From the IMG/VR virus record IMGVR_UViG_3300040810_000354, positions 1 to 29,781 of that record: a stretch of 29,781 nt of DNA; one strand, given 5' to 3'. This document shows positions 5,863 to 13,210 of the stretch, in pieces. The notes beneath the pieces were generated by a model. That model did not search any database. It was not told the DNA's origin and saw only the letters and a program-made list of their open reading frames with translations. Both the position numbers and the translations under genes were made by a program. This DNA is from a virus. The stretch's first letter is position 1. The number at the start of each line of letters is the position of its first letter.

Positions 5863-6645
5863 ATGACAATTTTAATCGCAGGTGGTGACAGTTTTACCTA
5901 TGGTAACGAACTAGACGACTGTACTCCAAAACGTTTTAGTGAATATACATGGGCTGCTAACCTTTCAACTCATTTAGGCATGAGCTATGACTGTACTGCC
6001 TGGGGAGGACATGGTAATAGTGCTATAGCACGTAGAACTATGACAGCATGTCAAAAACACATAGAACAAGGGCACGACATATTTGTAACTGTAATGTGGA
6101 GTTATCCTAGTCGCTATGAGTTTCGTTTTAGATATGATACACACGAACGTGACGCTCCGTGGTATACAGTTACTCCATGGACGCATGAGCGTGACCAAAG
6201 TGTTATACTAGATGCGTTCAAAAACTTTAAAGAAACTGTGTTTGATCACTACAAACGCAATCAACTTACTGCTCAATCTACAGGGCTAGCAGACTTTAGT
6301 GAGCACTTCTTTAAGGATGTAGGTGATAGCGAATACTACGAACTGTACACCACTGTAAAAGAAATGGTTTTCTTACAGGACTGGTTGAAACAGCGTAAGA
6401 TAGAATATATATACACCTACGTAGATGACTGTATATTTGATCACAATACCAAACTAGACAGCACACTCGATACACTATATAAGAGCTTGGATGAAAGTAG
6501 AATATATTATCCAGGAGAGTTCGAGGGGTTTTACAAGTGGGCACAACGTTTGGACTATCCCATGGGTGCTACTCATCCAATTGAGCCAGCGCACACAGAT
6601 TTTGCATTAAAAATATTACCTTTTGTAGAGCCTTTTGCAAAATAG
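5863..6645 (+). CDS. SGNH-hydrolase-like protein (DUF6071-type)
   Basis: A 260-residue protein with SGNH/GDSL-hydrolase blocks: block I G-G-D-S-F-T-Y-G with nucleophile Ser at residue 10, a G-G-H-G-N segment near 48-52 supplying the Gly/Asn positions, and a C-terminal G-A-T-H-P region where the catalytic His would lie. Such enzymes remove acyl groups, often acetyl, from glycans or lipids. It has no signal peptide, so it should act in the cytoplasm or be packaged. It is the first plus-strand gene of the block with PhoH and has only a weak ribosome-binding site. Given the sugar- or amine-tailoring genes nearby, an esterase acting on modified surface glycans is conceivable, but the substrate is unknown. 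Confidence 0.68.
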   Translation: MTILIAGGDSFTYGNELDDCTPKRFSEYTWAANLSTHLGMSYDCTAWGGHGNSAIARRTMTACQKHIEQGHDIFVTVMWSYPSRYEFRFRYDTHERDAPWYTVTPWTHERDQSVILDAFKNFKETVFDHYKRNQLTAQSTGLADFSEHFFKDVGDSEYYELYTTVKEMVFLQDWLKQRKIEYIYTYVDDCIFDHNTKLDSTLDTLYKSLDESRIYYPGEFEGFYKWAQRLDYPMGATHPIEPAHTDFALKILPFVEPFAK

Positions 6646-6698
6646 TAGTATATATCTCAAAGGACCGACTCTTAAATATATATATGAAAGGAGGCACA

Positions 6699-6803
6699 AT
6701 GCCTCATGTAAAATTTGTAGACTTGCGTGTCATTGTGTCTCTTCTTACTCAGGAGGAAACATTAAATGAGTCGCAAAAATGCAAAACGTTCATACAAGAA
6801 TAA
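6699..6803 (+). CDS. Possible 34-aa leader peptide overlapping phoH
   Basis: An ATG at 6699 preceded by a near-perfect AAAGGAGG at 4-5 nt spacing opens a 34-codon frame (starts M-P-H-V-K-F-V-D) that ends 38 bases inside phoH in another frame. GAGGC (6691-6695) and GCCTC (6701-6705) can pair, placing the ribosome-binding site and start in a short hairpin. It could couple or attenuate phoH translation, or be an independent microprotein. It is short and has no recognisable family. Confidence 0.33.
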   Translation: MPHVKFVDLRVIVSLLTQEETLNESQKCKTFIQE

Positions 6804-7494
6804 CAACTCTAACGTTGTTAACATCGAGTCTTTTATCGAAAGAAAAAAGCAGGTAGTTCTTTTACCTCGCAACCTAAATCAAGAAACATATATTCAATCA
6901 CTATTGAACGAACAAAACGTTATTGTATTTGCAACAGGACCAGCTGGTACAGGTAAAACCATGCTGGCTGTACAGGCAGCAATACGAGCACTGCGACAAC
7001 GTGACATAGATCGAATAGTTATCACACGCCCTGCTGTGGGCGTAGATGACGAACGACATGGCTTTTTACCAGGCGATATCAACAGTAAAATGGAACCATG
7101 GACACGCCCAATCTTTGACGTATTCCAAGAGTATTATTCACCCAAAGAGATCAAACACATGATAGATGAAATGATCATTGAAATTTCACCACTTGCATTT
7201 ATGCGTGGTCGCACCTTTAAAAATGCATTTATCATTGCGGATGAAATGCAGAATGCTACACCAAATCAAATGAAAATGCTGCTAACACGTATAGGCGATG
7301 ACAGTCGTATGGTAGTAACAGGTGATGTACAGCAAACCGATCGTAAAGAAGCACAGAACGGTCTGTTAGACTTTAGTAGACTGTACAACGGGTACAAGGA
7401 CAGTCAGTTTATTGATTTTGTAACATTTGACTATGCTGATATCGAAAGACACCCTGCTGTTCGTGAGGTGTTAGACATATACGGTGATAAATAA
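6766..7494 (+). CDS. phoH: PhoH-like ATPase
   Basis: A 242-residue P-loop ATPase of the PhoH family, the core NTPase domain without added KH or PIN domains. Walker A is G-P-A-G-T-G-K-T (58-65) and Walker B A-F-I-I-A-D-E (154-160), followed by the family-typical M-Q-N-A-T-P-N-Q-M-K-M and a sensor region V-V-T-G-D-V-Q-Q-T-D. The basic N terminus (R-K-N-A-K-R-S-Y-K) could bind nucleic acid. PhoH is very common in marine phages; its role is unsettled, with RNA-related ATPase/helicase functions and links to phosphate stress proposed. AGGAGG lies 8 nt upstream of the ATG. Its stop overlaps a GATAAATA late-promoter-like site for the next gene. Confidence 0.95.
   Translation: MSRKNAKRSYKNNNSNVVNIESFIERKKQVVLLPRNLNQETYIQSLLNEQNVIVFATGPAGTGKTMLAVQAAIRALRQRDIDRIVITRPAVGVDDERHGFLPGDINSKMEPWTRPIFDVFQEYYSPKEIKHMIDEMIIEISPLAFMRGRTFKNAFIIADEMQNATPNQMKMLLTRIGDDSRMVVTGDVQQTDRKEAQNGLLDFSRLYNGYKDSQFIDFVTFDYADIERHPAVREVLDIYGDK
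7486..7493 (+). promoter_or_regulatory. Late-promoter-like GATAAATA
   Basis: GATAAATA overlaps the last two codons and stop of phoH, about 39 bp before the ATG at 7532. Two 10-bp palindromes follow, TACATATGTA (7498-7507) and CCTAATTAGG (7511-7520), the latter next to the ribosome-binding site; they may be chance or operator sites. Confidence 0.42.
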
Positions 7495-7531
7495 AGTACA
7501 TATGTAATACCCTAATTAGGAGAATTTAAAA

Positions 7532-8173
7532 ATGGCTGATGTAAAATTTGAACTGTATCTTTATCAGGATTATGCCGGCGATGAAAACTCTACTGTCGAT
7601 ATTACTATCGACGGAACTACAGAACTGTCTAGCGTAGAGATTGCAGGCACTAGTGCCTCACCACAGAAGGTCGAGTTTACTAAAACTGGTTTGACTGAAG
7701 GTGCTCATACTATGGAAGTAGTGTTCACTAACCCATATTATGTAGACGCAGACAATGACAGAAATGTTATTATTAATACAGGCAGAAGTGTCTATATAAC
7801 CCAATACGATACGTATAAAACTGGACTTCAAAGGGTAAATCAAAACAAAATGTCCGACGCAGGTTTGTATCCAGCAACTTCACGTGATTTTGCTAGTGCA
7901 TGGACTGCACTAAACATCGATGGCAATGATATTTCCAACAGCGGAGATACTGCATGGACAACCCAGGATCAAAAGATCTGGCAGGATCGTGCTACAATTT
8001 CATTTAACTACGCAAATAACGGATATAATGAGTATCCATATCGTAATTTTGTTGATGCAGACAGTACACCGCCAATACTTAGTACTACACTGATTATCCC
8101 ATGGGGCGATAACGTTGTAAGTGATCCTTCCGATCGATCAGATGCTACACTAATTCAATTTGCAGCCGAGTAA
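7532..8173 (+). CDS. Probable virion protein with CBM60-like xylan-binding-type domain
   Basis: A 213-residue protein rich in Thr, Ser, Asp and Asn with alternating beta strands and no signal peptide. The N-terminal 85 residues resemble calcium-dependent carbohydrate-binding modules (CBM36/60 type): V-D-I-T-I-D-G-T, then G-L-T-E-G-A-H-T-M-E-V-V-F-T-N-P-Y-Y and D-A-D-N-D-R-N-V-I-I-N, matching the F-x-N-D-Y-Y...D-R-N signature. The C-terminal 120 residues (W-T-A-L-N-I-D-G-N-D-I through R-N-F-V-D-A-D) are of unknown fold. A surface glycan-binding decoration or appendage protein is the simplest reading. It has a strong AGGAGA site and a late-promoter-like element, and is followed by a clear terminator, so it is probably highly expressed. 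Confidence 0.68.
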   Translation: MADVKFELYLYQDYAGDENSTVDITIDGTTELSSVEIAGTSASPQKVEFTKTGLTEGAHTMEVVFTNPYYVDADNDRNVIINTGRSVYITQYDTYKTGLQRVNQNKMSDAGLYPATSRDFASAWTALNIDGNDISNSGDTAWTTQDQKIWQDRATISFNYANNGYNEYPYRNFVDADSTPPILSTTLIIPWGDNVVSDPSDRSDATLIQFAAE

Positions 8174-8192
8174 AAACTAATTACAGCCACAT

Positions 8193-8221
8193 AAAAAGGG
8201 AGCCTTGCGCTCCCTTTTTTT
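8193..8221. terminator. Bidirectional rho-independent terminator
   Basis: GGGAGC (8198-8203) pairs with GCTCCC (8209-8214) around a 5-nt loop CTTGC, with AAAAA before and a run of seven T after. The flanking A/T tracts extend the stem and let it work for both convergent genes ending at 8173 and 8220. Confidence 0.88.
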
Positions 8222-8834
8222 AATGCCAACGTGTATGACTATGTAAGTTACCAGTTATAGTCTCGTACACTTCTTTCCAGTTCTTAACAAACGGAGCATC
8301 GCCTTCGTAGTGTAGGTTGAACGCATGCTCCATAACCAAGCTCTTAAGTCCCATACGCAAACCTAGTTCTGCGTTAGTAGGCTTGTCCTCAATCCAGTAC
8401 AAGCCACTGTCCTTGTACTCTGCTAGGACAGCATCTTTGTCTTCGCCCGTGTCAAGGAATATGAACTTCTCAAATGTATCTTCACCAAACAGTTTGCCTA
8501 GGTTACGGATACGCAATTTCTGTGCATGAGCATTCTTTGTCATGCTAGTAATAACGTGGAACTTGTATCCCAAGTTAGCTAGTAGCCTAACATAGTGTTC
8601 ACTGTCACGTAGCGCCGGCAGGAAGCCCTGCACAGCACTCTCGTTAAAGAAGCGTACCAGTTTGCTACCTTCCTCACGCTCTAGTCCATAACGCTTTGCA
8701 ACGTTATAGATAAAGTTGCCGTTCTCAACCATAGTATAACCATGGTCTTCCATCCAAATATTAAAAGCGTATTCCCAGTTAAGCAAGACGCCGTCGCAAT
8801 CGGTGAGTATTAGTTTTTTGCTATTTTCTATCAT
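8220..8834 (-). CDS. HAD-superfamily phosphatase-like hydrolase
   Basis: A 204-residue haloacid-dehalogenase-fold protein. Motif I is T-D-C-D-G-V-L-L-N-W with nucleophile D12 and acid/base D14; motif II is V-I-T-S-M-T; a Lys-rich helix (K-N-A-H-A-Q-K-L-R) supplies the motif III position; motif IV is Y-W-I-E-D-K-P-T-N-A. The helical insert after motif I suggests a C1-type cap, as in 5'-nucleotidase-like members. A role in nucleotide salvage or dephosphorylation of sugar phosphates is plausible; the substrate is not visible. It has its own sigma70-like promoter (8840-8867) and so may be expressed early, unlike the late virion genes. Confidence 0.87.
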   Translation of the reverse strand: MIENSKKLILTDCDGVLLNWEYAFNIWMEDHGYTMVENGNFIYNVAKRYGLEREEGSKLVRFFNESAVQGFLPALRDSEHYVRLLANLGYKFHVITSMTKNAHAQKLRIRNLGKLFGEDTFEKFIFLDTGEDKDAVLAEYKDSGLYWIEDKPTNAELGLRMGLKSLVMEHAFNLHYEGDAPFVKNWKEVYETITGNLHSHTRWH

Positions 8835-8839
8835 ACTTT

Positions 8840-8867
8840 ATAATAGCACGTATCTACTTCTTGTCAA
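8840..8867 (-). promoter_or_regulatory. sigma70-like promoter for the HAD gene
   Basis: Minus-strand TTGACA (8862-8867) and TATTAT (8840-8845) with a 16-bp spacer ending in GTGC. The -35 box is a perfect consensus. The -10 lies only 6 bp before the HAD start at 8834, so the transcript may be nearly leaderless or initiate translation at a slightly later start. Confidence 0.6.
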
Positions 8868-9027
8868 CCGTTTTTGGCCTGCCTGGTTTTTTACGACCCC
8901 AAGGATTGCGGTCTTCTTCTGCTAGCCCACTATCGCCTCTAGCACATACGGTAATCTTACCGCCATTTTCCAGATACTCTTGGATTGCCTTATCATATTC
9001 TGTTTGCTCAGTTTTGGTTCTTTTCAT
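8854..9027 (-). CDS. Small basic AT-hook-like protein
   Basis: A 57-residue protein starting M-K-R-T-K-T-E-Q-T-E-Y, with a helix (Y-D-K-A-I-Q-E-Y-L-E-N-G-G) and a C-terminal W-G-R-K-K-P-G-R-P-K-T, whose P-G-R-P-K core is an AT-hook that binds the minor groove of AT-rich DNA. The start at 9027 follows AGGAG by 6 nt and is preferred over the in-frame codon at 9045. It lies between the hairpin array and the HAD gene. A DNA-binding or regulatory role is likely, but no target is visible. Confidence 0.68.
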   Translation of the reverse strand: MKRTKTEQTEYDKAIQEYLENGGKITVCARGDSGLAEEDRNPWGRKKPGRPKTVDKK

Positions 9028-9045
9028 AATATCTCCTGCTTGCAT

Positions 9046-9197
9046 TAAAAAAAAATAATGTGGCCCGCAGCTTCAATACGTTTCCGCTCCACCACGGGCC
9101 ACTCTTCCTACAGCCTGTTGTTGTGGGCTGGTAAACCCACTTCTCATCATGGGGTAGCCGTAAACCCCACTAGTCCGCACTCCCTACGGACTCGTCT
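9046..9197 (-). ncRNA. Candidate structured RNA: four consecutive hairpins
   Basis: Immediately after the stop of the 240-aa gene, the minus strand can form four adjacent hairpins: AGTCCG/CGGACT with a 9-nt loop; GGGGT/ACCCC (about 7 bp counting the flanks) with an 8-nt loop; GTGGG/CCCAC with an 8-nt loop; and the 8-bp GTGGCCCG/CGGGCCAC. Hairpins 2 and 3 share the sequence GGGTTTAC across stem and loop. CAGCC/GGCTG offers a pairing that competes with hairpin 3. No long frame explains the region. It could be a 3'-UTR-derived small RNA, an RNA-stability element or a switch controlling the AT-hook gene. Confidence 0.42.
9050..9102 (-). terminator. Terminator-like hairpin at the end of the structured RNA region
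   Basis: In the minus direction GTGGCCCG (9095-9102) pairs perfectly with CGGGCCAC (9060-9067), then ATTA and an uninterrupted run of nine T follow. The 27-nt loop is long for a classical terminator but can form an inner AGC/GCT stem. The AT-hook gene lies just after, so termination may be partial. Confidence 0.5.
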
Positions 9198-9920
9198 CTA
9201 TATCTTCTTCACATAGTTAAGGACGGTTTCTTTACCGCCGTGGTAGTTGCTGGTCTGATGCCGCTTGACACGACCTTTAATATTACCACAGCGCATGCCG
9301 TCGAAGTCGTTAGCATTACTAGTAAAGAACACAATCAGATCGTTGCCTGCTCTAGCGTTAACAACGTGACAGTTCAACTTCTGAATGAAGTTACAACGAA
9401 GGACATCAATAGCAAGCTCTACAGTATCGCCAATCTTACCAACATACTGGCTATCATCTGATAGAGCTCGCTGTTGTGCTTCAACTGCATCACGCTCTAC
9501 ACTACGGAAGTAGCTCTTGGGCAGGCTAGCAACGATGCCAAACTCGTTGGCTGCTACATTGCCTGCTTTGACGAGACCCAACACCTTCTGCTCGAAGTCG
9601 TTGATAGTAGCACCCATTGCCTTGAGCATGAGTCCAGTGTAGTAGCTAATGATAGTATCAGCAACCTCATAGTCCTCCTCGTCAGCAACATTCTCAAACC
9701 AAAAATCCTTATCATTAAAATTGCGAGGCGGAGTTGCATCTGTAACCGTGAACATCATGAGATGCTTGTTAGCATGCTTGCGGATGATGTGATTATCGTC
9801 CTCATCGTATTCGCTTACAGTATTTGTGATGTATTCATCACCGTTGAGGCGGTAGGCCATCACACTCGCAGCCATCACATCACGGAGCGGATAAGTAGTA
9901 GTATAATCAAATCGGGCCAT
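9198..9920 (-). CDS. Conserved-looking soluble phage protein, unknown function
   Basis: A 240-residue protein with mixed helices and strands and no membrane segment. Visible features are an acidic patch (E-Y-D-E-D-D-N-H), an aromatic stretch (D-K-D-F-W-F-E-N-V-A-D-E-E-D-Y-E-V-A-D) and a basic C terminus (G-N-I-K-G-R-V-K-R-H-Q-T-S-N-Y-H-G-G-K-E) that may bind nucleic acid. I do not recognise a family. It has its own sigma70-like promoter, so an early or middle role is more likely than a virion role. GGATC precedes the ATG at modest spacing. The hairpin array follows its stop codon. Confidence 0.72.
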   Translation of the reverse strand: MARFDYTTTYPLRDVMAASVMAYRLNGDEYITNTVSEYDEDDNHIIRKHANKHLMMFTVTDATPPRNFNDKDFWFENVADEEDYEVADTIISYYTGLMLKAMGATINDFEQKVLGLVKAGNVAANEFGIVASLPKSYFRSVERDAVEAQQRALSDDSQYVGKIGDTVELAIDVLRCNFIQKLNCHVVNARAGNDLIVFFTSNANDFDGMRCGNIKGRVKRHQTSNYHGGKETVLNYVKKI

Positions 9921-9958
9921 GTTCTGATCCTTTTGGTCCTTGTTAAACTTACTCTCTT

Positions 9959-9986
9959 ATAATAGCATAGGATACACTTGTGTCTA
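9959..9986 (-). promoter_or_regulatory. sigma70-like promoter for the 240-aa gene
   Basis: Minus-strand TAGACA (9981-9986) and TATTAT (9959-9964) with a 16-bp spacer ending in ATGC, the same layout as the promoter at 8840-8867. It overlaps the first codons of the divergent gene at 9980. Confidence 0.55.
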
Positions 9987-10594
9987 CCGTTTCTTGGGAA
10001 AAATATCAAAAATATACAGTAAATCAGATAAAAAATGCTGAAGTTTGCTGGGAACCCTACTGGCATGTAGTGGTAGAAAACACACTCCATCCTGAGTTAT
10101 ACGAACTGTGTATGCAACATTGGCCCAATATGGCTACTAAAATGAGCCGTACCAACCCTGAGGGATTTAACCAAAACCGTGCAATCTACATACCCGAAAG
10201 TGGTAGTATAGACTTTTGGCAAGAGTACTACCATAACATTATGGAACATACAGATGTACAACGTGCAGTATATAGTTTAGAGGGGTTAGAGTACGAAGGT
10301 GATCGTTTGACAACCAGTGGCCTATGGGAAGATTATAAGGGCTACGGTGTAAACAATCATTATGACGGACATACTATTAACACTGCTTGGCAGATCTATA
10401 TGTACTGTGATGGTGGGGAACAGTGGGGGACTAGTATCACTGATGAACATGATAACGAAATAAAAAGGTTTCCGTTCCGTCCTAACTTTAGTTGGCTAAT
10501 GCGTGTAGATGCTTACAGTTGGCATCGTTGTGATCCTATACCTTGCAACTTGCGTCAGAGTATTATGACACGTTACATGTACAAACTTTTATAA
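9980..10594 (+). CDS. 2OG-Fe(II) oxygenase-like protein
   Basis: A 204-residue protein beginning at a GTG (AGGA about 8 nt upstream). The C-terminal half shows the double-stranded beta-helix pattern of 2-oxoglutarate/Fe(II) oxygenases: N-N-H-Y-D-G-H gives H-x-D (H127, D129), the distal His is in Y-S-W-H-R (H182), and R192 in L-R-Q-S-I-M-T-R-Y could bind 2-oxoglutarate. Such enzymes hydroxylate proteins, nucleic acids or small molecules. It stands alone on the plus strand, and its last 22 bases overlap the end of the convergent radical SAM gene. With the PhyH-like protein it gives two Fe(II)-dependent oxygenases near one cluster. The substrate is unknown. Confidence 0.68.
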   Translation: MSTVSWEKYQKYTVNQIKNAEVCWEPYWHVVVENTLHPELYELCMQHWPNMATKMSRTNPEGFNQNRAIYIPESGSIDFWQEYYHNIMEHTDVQRAVYSLEGLEYEGDRLTTSGLWEDYKGYGVNNHYDGHTINTAWQIYMYCDGGEQWGTSITDEHDNEIKRFPFRPNFSWLMRVDAYSWHRCDPIPCNLRQSIMTRYMYKLL

Positions 10595-11541
10595 ACTGTT
10601 TTAAGAGCAGATTCTGCTTGCTGATTGGTTTGTACACATTGATTTATCCATAAATTTTTCCAATTTGGAACACCCTTGTAAAGACTGTAATGATATTGTT
10701 CAGGTCTAGTCAGCACAGTCACATGCCAGTTCGATATATTTTGGCTATCGATCCAATTGGCAATATTTGGCACATCGTCTATGTTATCTTTTTGTAAAAC
10801 AGTATTAACCATAAAATTAGGATCTAGTTTATTCCTAAGTTTTATTATATTATCTTGTATTGTTTTCCAATTACAGCCTGTACGTATTTTTTCTATTACA
10901 GGCCCTATGCCATCTATGCTTAAGACAAAGCAAACATTTGAAAATCTAGCTAGTGCTTCTATCATATGATCAGTTAAAATAGTAGCATTTGTGTTTACTA
11001 CAATTTCACAATCTGTATTGGTAACATTGTTCAGAGCTTTGCTAAAAGATTTAATAAGAAAGGGTTCACCACCTGCAAGATAGATGCGTTTAGCATCTAG
11101 ATTTATGTCAATACTGTCTGGTTCCCAACTTTTATACACGTCGTTTTTTTGTAAAAATTCAGCCCAAGCACTGCTAGCATAAGGCCCACATGTTTGGCAT
11201 CTAAGGTTACAAAGATTACTATATCTTAAATCGTAACTTACCTCAGTGCAATTTTCAATCCAGTTTTGTATATCTAGATGTTTTAACCAATCCTTGGACT
11301 GATTTTGTCTTTCGCTTATTCTATTACTGGATTCACAAGCTACACATTTTACACATTCACGTACTGGGTTTCCTGCCAGCATGAGCTGGCGTACCTCATT
11401 TATCCTATCTTGTGTGACAGTTTCGTCAGAGTTACAGCATAACCGTTGTTTACCTCCTAAATCTACGTGCTTGTGTATAAAAGGTAAAACACAGAAACTA
11501 TCGCCAAATTTTAACCGGTTAAAAAGACTCATATTTGACAT
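10573..11541 (-). CDS. Radical SAM protein with Cys-rich N terminus (twitch type)
   Basis: A 322-residue radical SAM enzyme. The cluster motif is C-N-L-R-C-Q-T-C (C111, C115, C118), followed by the A-G-G-E-P SAM-binding motif near 156-160 and a partial TIM barrel (S-I-D-G). Before the core, residues 17-69 contain C-V-L-P-F-I, L-C-C-N and C-V-K-C-V-A-C, as in radical SAM proteins with extra N-terminal cysteines. Substrates of these phage enzymes are unknown; related proteins modify peptides or sugars. The start at 11541 overlaps the clamp-loader gene; an ATG at 11532 with ATGA overlap is equally possible. It is the last gene of the 18329-10573 chain. Confidence 0.86.
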   Translation of the reverse strand: MSNMSLFNRLKFGDSFCVLPFIHKHVDLGGKQRLCCNSDETVTQDRINEVRQLMLAGNPVRECVKCVACESSNRISERQNQSKDWLKHLDIQNWIENCTEVSYDLRYSNLCNLRCQTCGPYASSAWAEFLQKNDVYKSWEPDSIDINLDAKRIYLAGGEPFLIKSFSKALNNVTNTDCEIVVNTNATILTDHMIEALARFSNVCFVLSIDGIGPVIEKIRTGCNWKTIQDNIIKLRNKLDPNFMVNTVLQKDNIDDVPNIANWIDSQNISNWHVTVLTRPEQYHYSLYKGVPNWKNLWINQCVQTNQQAESALKTVYKSLYM

Positions 11542-12446
11542 AGCTCTACCAATGTTGCTGCCAAGTTGATCTCTTGATCCGCTACCATTGGAATGTTACG
11601 CAGGCCCTTGGCAATGATTAGCACTGCTTGGTCCTGTCCTTCCTGCGTATCACTCCACAGTTCTAAGTTGTCATACATCCAGCGAAACAGTTCGTCCATT
11701 TCATCTGCACGTACCTGACTACACAGGAGTTTACGTGCTTCCAACAGTTTGCCTTCTTTAAACAGGTCCACAACAGCCAGTCTGTAGTCTGCCATGGCAC
11801 TGTCGGACTCTTGGGGACGCACTAGTTTACCATCCACACTGTTCATCTGCACTAGGTTGATGCACTTGCGTAGATCAGGATATGTAGCCTTTACATAACT
11901 GTCCAGTGTATCAATGTCAATCTCAACGCCTTCAGTTACCAGCACTGTAGCAATACGTGCTGTGAACTCTGTGGTATCAATCTTTTCAATATGAAAACCC
12001 TGGCATCTACTGTGTAGCGCAGGAATAACCTTGTTAGGATAGTTACAAGTTAGGATAAAACGTGCAGTGCTTGAATACGTTTCCATTACACCACGTAGTG
12101 CTGCCTGTCCGTTTGGTGAAATATAATCTGCCTCATCGAGTAGTACAACCTTAAACTCACCAAAGGGCATAGTTGCTACAAAGTTAGTGATACGTTCACG
12201 CACGTTGTCTACACTATTCTCACGACTGGCATTGATCTCTAGTACATCAACATCCTGCACACCCAATTGATTGATTAGGATCTTTGCTAGTGTAGTCTTG
12301 CCTACACCCGGTGCACCGCTAAACAACAAATGCGGAATAGCACCACTCGTAATCCAACTTTCTACCTGATGCTTTTGATCGTTATCACGAAACACATAGC
12401 CTTCTAGTGTATCGGGTCTATACTTTTCTGTCCAAAGTTCTTTCAT
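11529..12446 (-). CDS. 44: Clamp-loader large subunit (T4 gp44-like AAA+ ATPase)
   Basis: A 305-residue AAA+ protein of the RFC/gp44 family. It opens E-L-W-T-E-K-Y-R-P, typical of the family, then Walker A G-A-P-G-V-G-K-T-T (44-52), Walker B with D-E-A-D (104-107) and the S-R-C arginine-finger motif (146-148). In T4, four gp44 subunits with one gp62 load the gp45 sliding clamp onto DNA. Neither gp62 nor gp45 is found next to it; it is wedged between an FkbM methyltransferase (ATGA overlap) and a radical SAM protein (13-nt overlap), an unusual place for a core replication gene. Confidence 0.95.
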   Translation of the reverse strand: MKELWTEKYRPDTLEGYVFRDNDQKHQVESWITSGAIPHLLFSGAPGVGKTTLAKILINQLGVQDVDVLEINASRENSVDNVRERITNFVATMPFGEFKVVLLDEADYISPNGQAALRGVMETYSSTARFILTCNYPNKVIPALHSRCQGFHIEKIDTTEFTARIATVLVTEGVEIDIDTLDSYVKATYPDLRKCINLVQMNSVDGKLVRPQESDSAMADYRLAVVDLFKEGKLLEARKLLCSQVRADEMDELFRWMYDNLELWSDTQEGQDQAVLIIAKGLRNIPMVADQEINLAATLVELCQI

Positions 12447-13210
12447 CTAAGTACTGCTTTCTCTATAGTGTCTGTACGATCTTGTACTGGCTTTAGATCT
12501 GTTTGTATTGGTGTAGGTGTACATAACCAATTTAGCACACCATGCTGCGGTCCAAACACATCCTCGCTGTTATGCTTATGATTGTTTGGATTGAACGTTG
12601 CACATGCTGCCCAATACATATTATAACTTAGATTGTCCAAGAAGTCAAACACCAAGCTGTTAAGGCTTGAGTCCTGCATTTCAATAAACAGTATAGGTCT
12701 GAAGTATGTAATAGTATTTTGAGCACCTTTGAGTACATTATACTCCATACCTTCTACATCAATCTTAATTAAATCAATGCGAGGAAAGCCCTTTATGTTA
12801 TCTAGTTTGGTTTGTACTATTGATCCACCGGGTCTTACTTTTGTTTTACCGTAGTCAAACTGTGTGCTAACTTCTTGTACGCTGTCGCTGAGGGCAATAG
12901 GATTAACACTGATCTTATGTGCAACGCCACGGTCCTGCATACCTATGTTTTTTACTAGTAGGTCATGGCATTCTGGATCAGGTTCAAATGCTACAACTTT
13001 GCTTACATGGGGAGCAAAGCCTAGTGTGTGCGAACCAACATTCGCACCTACATCTAAAACAAAACTATCCTTGTCTAGTAGTGCTAGCAGCAGATCAACT
13101 TCAAGGTAACAGTATTCTCCATAACAATCTAAACTCCGACCAATGGTAAGGTCATCACTAAAGATATACATGTTACCATGGCGAGTGTTAACTAGTTTTT
13201 GATTTCTCAC
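12443..13210 (-). CDS. FkbM-family SAM-dependent methyltransferase
   Basis: A 255-residue protein with a Rossmann methyltransferase core. Motif I is V-L-D-V-G-A-N-V-G-S-H, followed by an acidic strand end V-A-F-E-P-D-P, a later I-D-L-I-K-I-D-V-E-G-M-E-Y segment and L-F-I-E-M, which are hallmarks of FkbM proteins. FkbM-type enzymes O-methylate sugars, polyketides and other small molecules. It overlaps the coiled-coil microprotein by about 23 nt at its start and the clamp-loader gene by 4 nt at its end. It may methylate the product of the neighbouring aminotransferase and oxygenase genes, or cap glycan chains. Confidence 0.88.
   Translation of the reverse strand: MRNQKLVNTRHGNMYIFSDDLTIGRSLDCYGEYCYLEVDLLLALLDKDSFVLDVGANVGSHTLGFAPHVSKVVAFEPDPECHDLLVKNIGMQDRGVAHKISVNPIALSDSVQEVSTQFDYGKTKVRPGGSIVQTKLDNIKGFPRIDLIKIDVEGMEYNVLKGAQNTITYFRPILFIEMQDSSLNSLVFDFLDNLSYNMYWAACATFNPNNHKHNSEDVFGPQHGVLNWLCTPTPIQTDLKPVQDRTDTIEKAVLR

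Noticed and set aside
7498-7520. Two adjacent 10-bp palindromes (TACATATGTA and CCTAATTAGG) as a replication or regulatory element
   Set aside because: Such AT-rich palindromes occur by chance and the second merges with the ribosome-binding site; kept only as a remark on the nearby promoter.
9103-9197. Possible hammerhead ribozyme in the hairpin array (ATGATGAG and GTC elements)
   Set aside because: The invariant CTGANGA core is not present (an A replaces the required C) and no paired GAAA segment lies at the correct place.
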